64,000 bases of DNA. Origin: Roseateles depolymerans (GTDB taxonomy: Bacteria > Pseudomonadota > Gammaproteobacteria > Burkholderiales > Burkholderiaceae_C). The notes beneath the pieces were generated by a model. That model was not told where the DNA came from and did not search any database. It saw nothing but the letters and a program-made list of their open reading frames with translations. Every line of letters begins with the position of its first letter. The first letter of the stretch is position 1. The stretch is from assembly GCF_003387155.1 (NCBI RefSeq), contig NZ_QUMT01000002.1:873694-937693 (forward strand), read 5' to 3'. The position numbers and the translations under genes were made by a program. Positions 59,546-64,000 of this stretch are shown here, one piece after another.

Positions 59546-61234
59546 TCAAGCAGCCAGGGGGAGCGAAGACGACGGGGCCCCGGCAGCCGCCGGCGCGGAG
59601 GAGGGCAGGTCGGGATGCGCCTCCCGCTGCCAGCCCAGCAGCAGTTCCGGGTCGATCAGCATGACCAGGCGCTGGCCGTTGTGCAGCCGCGCCACCTGAT
59701 GGATCAGCCGGCTGTGCGGGCCGCTGAGGTCCGGTGCCGGGGCCAGGCTGCCGTGCGACACCCGCAGCACCTCGGCCACCGCATCGACGATGAAGCCGGT
59801 GCGCTGGCTGCCCTGCGCGAACACCATGATCCGCTGGCCGTCGTTGCGGGCCACGCCTTCCAGCCCCAGCCGGCCGCGCAGGTCGATGACCGGCAGCACG
59901 GCGCCCCGCAGATTGATCACGCCTTCCACGAAGGCCGGTGTGCGCGGCACCCGGGTGAGCTGTTCCGGCACCCGCACGATTTCCTGCACACACATGATGG
60001 GCACGCCGAATTCCTCGGCGCCCAGGCGGAAGACCACGAGCTGCATGTCTTCAGCAGGGGCGGCAGTCGTTGGGGTGGCGGCGTTGAGGGGGACACTGGC
60101 GGGCATGGCGTCTCCTGTCTGCATCGAGGAAGGGGCGGGCGCGGAGGCGCCGTGGGTATGGGCCAGCGCCTGTGCGGCCGCGCTGGCGTCGCGCAGGGCA
60201 TCGAGTCCCAGCAGGCGGGGCGCGGACAGCACCGAGATCAGGCGGCGGCCCTGGTCCAGCTGGCAGATGGCATCGAATTCATGGTGCTGGCCGTCGCGGG
60301 CCAGCAGGTCCGGCATGCCGCTGGTCTGCTGACGCGGCACGCTCATCACTTCCTTGACGGTGTCGGTCACCAGCCCGACCGGACCGCAGCCCGGCAGCGC
60401 CACCACGACGATGCGCTGATGCTCGTCCTGGCGCTGGCGCCCAAGACCGAACAGGCTGCGCAGATCGACCAACGGCAGCAGGCGCCGACGCAGCGTCATC
60501 ACGCCCCGCATGTGCGCCGGTGCCTGCGGCAGCACGGTGATCTGCTCCGGCATCTGGACGATTTCCTGGACGTCCTCGATGGGGACGCCGTACTCCTGCG
60601 CATCGACGGTGAAGCTCACCAGCCGCAGCTCCGCTTCCTGACCCTGTGCCTGGGACGGCGTGTCCGCGAGCAGCTGCGCGGCTTCGGCGCCGCCGCGTGC
60701 GGCCCCGCGATCGTCCTGCGGCTGGGTCATCGCGAAGGCGGTGCGCACCAGGTGGTCGAAGTCGAGCACCATCAGCAGCTCGTCCTGGCCGTCCGCACCG
60801 GGTCGGCGAATCAGGCCGGCCAGGGATTCGGTGCTGTGCACATGGCCCAGCGCCTGGGCAGGTTCCAGCTCATCGGCCTCCACCTGCAGCACGCTGCAGA
60901 CGCGGTCCACCAGGAAGCCCAGCGCCTGGCCGCAGTGGATCACCAAGGCTCGCGCGGTGTCACTGTGCGCCTGGTCCGGCAGTCCCAGCAGACGCCGCAG
61001 GCTCATCAGCGGCAGCACCCGGCCCCGCAGGTTGGCCAGGCCCAGCAGGGCGGTCGGGGCCAGCGGCAGTCGTGCCACCTCCGGCAGGCGGATGATCTCC
61101 TGCACCGGCCCCATCGGCACGGCGAAGCGCTCGCCGGCCAGCTCGAAGCTGACGAACTGGCGGTCGGCCGGTGCGCCTGCCTGTTCCGGGTGACTGTGTG
61201 GATCCTGGTGACCGTGGTGGACGTGGTCATTCAT
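59546..61234 (-). CDS. triple-domain CheW coupling protein
   Basis: A 562-residue protein with three consecutive CheW domains: about 25-170 (FVSFELAGERFAVPMGPVQEIIRL), 205-350 (LVSFTVDAQEYGVPIEDVQEIVQM) and 395-545 (LVVFRLGAEEFGVPIMCVQEIVRV), joined by Ala/Thr/Gln-rich linkers. Each keeps the GVxNLRGxVLPxxxLR-type core (LANLRGRVLPLMSLR, VMTLRRRLLPLVDLR, VINLRGAVLPVIDLR). A His-rich N-terminus (HVHHGHQDPHSH) precedes domain one. ATG 61234 follows GGGGAG; a TTG two codons earlier also reads in frame. It links CheA to receptors and may crosslink several sites. Confidence 0.94.
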   Translation of the reverse strand: MNDHVHHGHQDPHSHPEQAGAPADRQFVSFELAGERFAVPMGPVQEIIRLPEVARLPLAPTALLGLANLRGRVLPLMSLRRLLGLPDQAHSDTARALVIHCGQALGFLVDRVCSVLQVEADELEPAQALGHVHSTESLAGLIRRPGADGQDELLMVLDFDHLVRTAFAMTQPQDDRGAARGGAEAAQLLADTPSQAQGQEAELRLVSFTVDAQEYGVPIEDVQEIVQMPEQITVLPQAPAHMRGVMTLRRRLLPLVDLRSLFGLGRQRQDEHQRIVVVALPGCGPVGLVTDTVKEVMSVPRQQTSGMPDLLARDGQHHEFDAICQLDQGRRLISVLSAPRLLGLDALRDASAAAQALAHTHGASAPAPSSMQTGDAMPASVPLNAATPTTAAPAEDMQLVVFRLGAEEFGVPIMCVQEIVRVPEQLTRVPRTPAFVEGVINLRGAVLPVIDLRGRLGLEGVARNDGQRIMVFAQGSQRTGFIVDAVAEVLRVSHGSLAPAPDLSGPHSRLIHQVARLHNGQRLVMLIDPELLLGWQREAHPDLPSSAPAAAGAPSSSLPLAA

Positions 61235-61257
61235 GCTCAACTCCCCCGCGGACCGGC

Positions 61258-63186
61258 TCAGTTGCTCTGCAGCTCATCGGCCAGGGAGGAGATTTCCTCG
61301 ATGGCGGCACTGAGTTCATCGGCGCCCTGGGACTGCTGGCGGGCGGCGGTGGCGGCTTGTTCAGCGGCCTTCTCGGCCTGGTGGGCCGCGGCCGAGATCT
61401 GCTCCACGCCGGTACGGACCTGGCCCAGCGCGGTGACGATCTCGGCGGAGGTCTGGGCGGCCTCCACATTGCCGCGCTCCAGGTCCGCCACATCCCGCTC
61501 CATCGTCTGCAGGTTCTGGGTGATGGCGCGGGTCTTTTCGATCTCGGCCTGGGCGGACGACATGATCTCCACCAGGTCCCGGCCGACCAGCGCGATCTGG
61601 TCCTGGATGCTCTTGACCAGATCCTTGATGCGGTCGGCGTTCTCGGCGGAATCGTGGGCCAGGTTGCGGATGTCGGTGGCCACCACGACGAAGCCCTTGC
61701 CGTATTCGCCGGCCCGGGCGGCTTCGATGCTGCCGTTGACCGCCAGCATGTTGGTCTGCACCGAGACCTGGGTGATGGCGTCGACGATCTTGTCGATCTT
61801 GCGGCTGACCAGCTCCAGTTCCTTGATCTGCTGCAGGCTGATGCGGGTCGAGTCCACGCCGCGGCCGATGCTGGCGACCAGCGAATCGATGTGCTGCTTG
61901 TTCTCGCCCATCAGGCCGCGGATGGTGGAGGCGCGGCCGCTGGCCTCATTGGCACGGCGTTCGGAGAGCTCCGCCCCGTTGGTGATCTGGGTGATGGCGG
62001 CGGCCGACTGCGCGGTGGCGGCGGCCTGAGCCTGGGAGCCTTTGCGGATCTGCTCCAGCGCGATCATGATCTGGCTGGCCGCGCGGGTGATTTCCTGCAC
62101 CGTGCTGGAGAGTTCCTCCGCCGCCGACGCCACTTCCTCGGCGCTCTTGGCGATGTCGGTCGAGTTCTTCAGTTCCTCGGCGATCTCGGACAGGCTGGCG
62201 GCGGTCTGCTCGCATTCGGCCAGGGCGGTGGCCTGCTCCTCGATGGTCTTGGCCGATTCCTCGCAGGCAGAGCCCTGTTCGGTGGCGGCTGCGGCGATCT
62301 GCTCGGCGCCCTTGAGGGCCTGCTGAGCCGCCACGCTGCTCTGGCTGGCGGCGGTGGCAATTTGCAGCGCGCCGCTGACGATCTCGCCGGCGTCCGTGCG
62401 GATGCGGTCCAGTTGCTCGGTGATGACCTGGCTCTTCTGGACTTCGCTCTGGATGGTGTCGGCCGACTCATTGATGCCGCCGGCAATGCTCTGCACTTCG
62501 GTCTGGATCTGGGCCACCAGATCCTGGATTTGCTTGGCGCTTTTTTCGCTGGTCTCGGCCAGGGTGCGGACCTCATCGGCCACTACCGCAAAGCCCTTGC
62601 CATGCTGGCCGGCGCGGGCCGCCTCGATGGCCGCGTTCAGGGCCAGCAGGTTGGTCTGGTCGGCGATGCGGGCCACGGCCTTGACGATGTCGCCGATGTT
62701 GGCGGCCTGGCGTTCCAGCTCGGCCACCATCTTGACCGAATTGGCCTGCCGCTCGGCGGCCACGCCCACGGCGCCGATCGCGGCGGACACATCCTGGTTG
62801 ATGCGAGCCGCCAGGTCGCGCATGGTTTCCGCCTTGGCCTGCGAGTGCTGGCAGGCATTGAGCTGGCGGGTCAACGCAGCGCTGATCTGGGTGATGGCTG
62901 CCAGCGATTCCTGGGCGGCCCCGGAGGCTTCTTCCGCGCCGCCCGCAATCTGGTCAGAGGCGCGCTTGAGTTCCTCGGCGGCCGAGGCCGCTTCGTTGAT
63001 GCCGGCGGCCAGTTGCGCACTGGCACTGGCCACCCGCTCGGCGGCCTGCTGCTGCTTGGCCAGGGTCCGGGCCCGGCGGCGGTTCGCCTCTGCATCCCGG
63101 TTGACCTGACGATTCAGGCCTTTGGCCACGATCGCCGGCGCGGGTTGAGTGTCCAGGGCCTGGCGGTTTTTCATCACCAAAGACAT
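61258..63186 (-). CDS. soluble chemoreceptor with two signalling domains
   Basis: A 642-residue cytosolic receptor with no membrane segment, HAMP or recognisable sensor. It contains two complete signalling hairpin tips: [20 protein letters not shown] ([14 protein letters not shown] follows) at about residue 185, and [20 protein letters not shown] ([18 protein letters not shown] follows) at about 480. The first is canonical; the second has unusual substitutions ([11 protein letters not shown]). The rest is continuous coiled coil. AAGGAG seven bases before ATG 63186 fixes the start. As first gene of the operon it is probably the main input to the array. What it senses is unknown. Confidence 0.93.
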   Translation of the reverse strand: MSLVMKNRQALDTQPAPAIVAKGLNRQVNRDAEANRRRARTLAKQQQAAERVASASAQLAAGINEAASAAEELKRASDQIAGGAEEASGAAQESLAAITQISAALTRQLNACQHSQAKAETMRDLAARINQDVSAAIGAVGVAAERQANSVKMVAELERQAANIGDIVKAVARIADQTNLLALNAAIEAARAGQHGKGFAVVADEVRTLAETSEKSAKQIQDLVAQIQTEVQSIAGGINESADTIQSEVQKSQVITEQLDRIRTDAGEIVSGALQIATAASQSSVAAQQALKGAEQIAAAATEQGSACEESAKTIEEQATALAECEQTAASLSEIAEELKNSTDIAKSAEEVASAAEELSSTVQEITRAASQIMIALEQIRKGSQAQAAATAQSAAAITQITNGAELSERRANEASGRASTIRGLMGENKQHIDSLVASIGRGVDSTRISLQQIKELELVSRKIDKIVDAITQVSVQTNMLAVNGSIEAARAGEYGKGFVVVATDIRNLAHDSAENADRIKDLVKSIQDQIALVGRDLVEIMSSAQAEIEKTRAITQNLQTMERDVADLERGNVEAAQTSAEIVTALGQVRTGVEQISAAAHQAEKAAEQAATAARQQSQGADELSAAIEEISSLADELQSN

Positions 63187-63527
63187 GTCTGAGCTCCTTG
63201 ATCTGCCGTGGGGCGCGGCACCGTCCCTCGGTGCTTGGGGCGCGTCCACGAGCAAAAATTTAAATCCTCAAACAGTAAAAGAGAAAGTATCAAATCCCTC
63301 AAATCGGCATATTTGCCTCACTAATGTGATGAATGTGGCGGTTTCAAGTTAATAGAAATGATTTTGATCGATCCAGCTTCCCGTCTTGTCCGTAACGCGC
63401 GCGTCTGTGGGCCACCCCTCAAAGTTGAGTAGCATTTGCCAGCCAGCCCTCGCTCCTGCGCAGAGGCTCGGCGACATCACCTGCGAACCACGCGGGGATG
63501 CCCAACGAAACGCCTGGGAGGACATGA
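63187..63527. promoter_or_regulatory. 341-base AT-rich divergent spacer before the chemosensory operon
   Basis: No gene is supported. The stretch 63255-63380 is clearly AT-richer than the surrounding sequence (AAATTTAAATCC and similar) and should hold the promoters of the chemosensory operon (minus) and the small exported protein (plus). A weak minus-strand sigma-70-like pair, TTGAGG-N17-TTTACT, can be read. I see no convincing sigma-28 or sigma-54 site. Confidence 0.5.
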
Positions 63528-63986
63528 ATGACTGTGATGAAACGTACCGGCAGCGCTGTGACGGCGGCCCTGCTGCTGACCGCCGCCTTGGCCACCCCCG
63601 CCCACGCGCATCGCGGCGGCTTGAGCCGTGCGAGTGAAGCCTCGCTGGTGCCGGTGGCGGTGTCCGTCGCCGTGCCGGCCATCCTGATCGGCGCGGCCAT
63701 CGGCGTGACCGTGGGCCTCACGGTCAAGGCCGTGGAGTCCACGGCGCAGGGCACGGTCTGGGTGCTGGAGCGGGCTTCCGACGGCGTGCAGTTCAGCGTG
63801 CGATTCGTCAGCGATGCGGTGGGCGCGTCCGTCGTGGGCGTGGGTACGGCGGTCACCGTGAGCGTGGTGGGGACGGGCTACATCCTGTCCAAGGCGGGGG
63901 AGGTGATTGCCTTCATTCCCAATGAGATCGGCGCCTCGCTGCTGCACAACGAGCGTGTCACTCGCAAGGACGAGGTGCTGCGATGA
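63528..63986 (+). CDS. small exported hypothetical protein
   Basis: A 152-residue protein with a clear signal peptide (MTVMKRTGSAVTAALLLTAALA, cleavage after PAHA). The mature part is rich in Val/Gly/Ala with two hydrophobic stretches (VPVAVSVAVPAILIGAAIGVTVGLT and VVGVGTAVTVSVVGTGYIL, read as parts of longer runs), suggesting membrane association. It ends in a charged tail (NERVTRKDEVLR). I do not recognise the family. GGAGG lies upstream of the start. Its stop overlaps the next ATG (ATGA), so it begins a plus-strand operon running out of the window. Confidence 0.75.
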   Translation: MTVMKRTGSAVTAALLLTAALATPAHAHRGGLSRASEASLVPVAVSVAVPAILIGAAIGVTVGLTVKAVESTAQGTVWVLERASDGVQFSVRFVSDAVGASVVGVGTAVTVSVVGTGYILSKAGEVIAFIPNEIGASLLHNERVTRKDEVLR

Positions 63987-64000
63987 GCGCGAAGGGGTGG
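63983..64000 (+). CDS. start of an unidentified gene (cut by window edge)
   Basis: ATGAGCGCGAAGGGGTGG encodes MSAKGW. The ATG overlaps the stop of the preceding gene in the ATGA arrangement common in this window. Too little is present to identify the product. Confidence 0.4.

Noticed and set aside
63300-63320. Sigma-28 flagellar promoter before the chemosensory operon (minus strand GCCGATTT)
   Set aside because: The -10 matches only six of eight positions and no TAAA/TCAA element lies 15 bases upstream.
63318-63329. CRP/FNR-type site TCACTAATGTGA
   Set aside because: The half-sites are in the opposite orientation (TCAC...GTGA) to the TGTGA...TCACA consensus and spacing is wrong.

Overview
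The window is GC-rich, densely packed bacterial chromosome. Gene content (RpoE-ChrR with Cfa-type methyltransferases, several chemoreceptors and a full alternative Che operon, an M4 protease, FrmR/FrmA, HD-GYP signalling, a LEPR/DUF4347 giant surface protein) fits a betaproteobacterium of the order Burkholderiales, most like the Roseateles/Mitsuaria/Rubrivivax group. That placement is inference from gene content. I saw no rRNA, tRNA, CRISPR array, insertion sequence or phage gene.

Layout. (1) 1-7784: a minus-strand catabolic operon (DUF2147 protein, TorF-type porin, FGGY kinase, class II aldolase, class III aminotransferase, second class II aldolase cut by the window edge), then an MFS transporter and a divergent TetR regulator. 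Three related 14-bp palindromes lie at the two control regions. (2) 7825-15813: an amino-acid-type binding protein and divergent LysR regulator, a MerA-like flavoprotein, FrmR and the glutathione-dependent formaldehyde dehydrogenase, a nitronate monooxygenase, a serine acetyltransferase and a small unknown protein. (3) 16041-22604: a secreted M4 metalloprotease, a UvrA2 paralogue and a chemoreceptor. (4) 22786-31380: a complete RpoE-ChrR singlet-oxygen-type stress locus. The sigma and anti-sigma genes sit between two minus-strand operons (FAD oxidoreductase, DUF1365, Cfa1; and Cfa2, DUF1295, DUF6134-like, DUF2177). The sigma gene and both operons each carry a GATCC-N16-CGTA promoter.

(5) 31582-38015: a response regulator, HD-GYP phosphodiesterase, periplasmic binding protein and PAS histidine kinase in one operon, followed by a chemoreceptor. 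(6) 38047-50326: a five-gene minus-strand operon with a 2154-residue DUF4347/LEPR surface protein, a TolC-type channel, a small HlyD adaptor, a GAF-HlyD fusion and a PqqD-M50 peptidase-HlyD fusion. No ABC ATPase is present, which makes this the best candidate for an unusual export system. (7) 50481-63186: an eleven-gene minus-strand chemosensory operon (double-signalling-domain soluble receptor, triple CheW, CheB, HEAT protein, CheR, response regulator, CheA, STAS protein, response regulator, receptor without a sensor domain, patatin phospholipase), mostly joined by ATGA overlaps. (8) 63528-64000: a small exported protein and the first codons of the next gene, divergent from the Che operon across an AT-rich spacer.

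Protein families were assigned by reading motifs in the translations, without database searches. Starts were chosen from ribosome-binding sites, signal peptides and overlaps, and doubtful ones are flagged.
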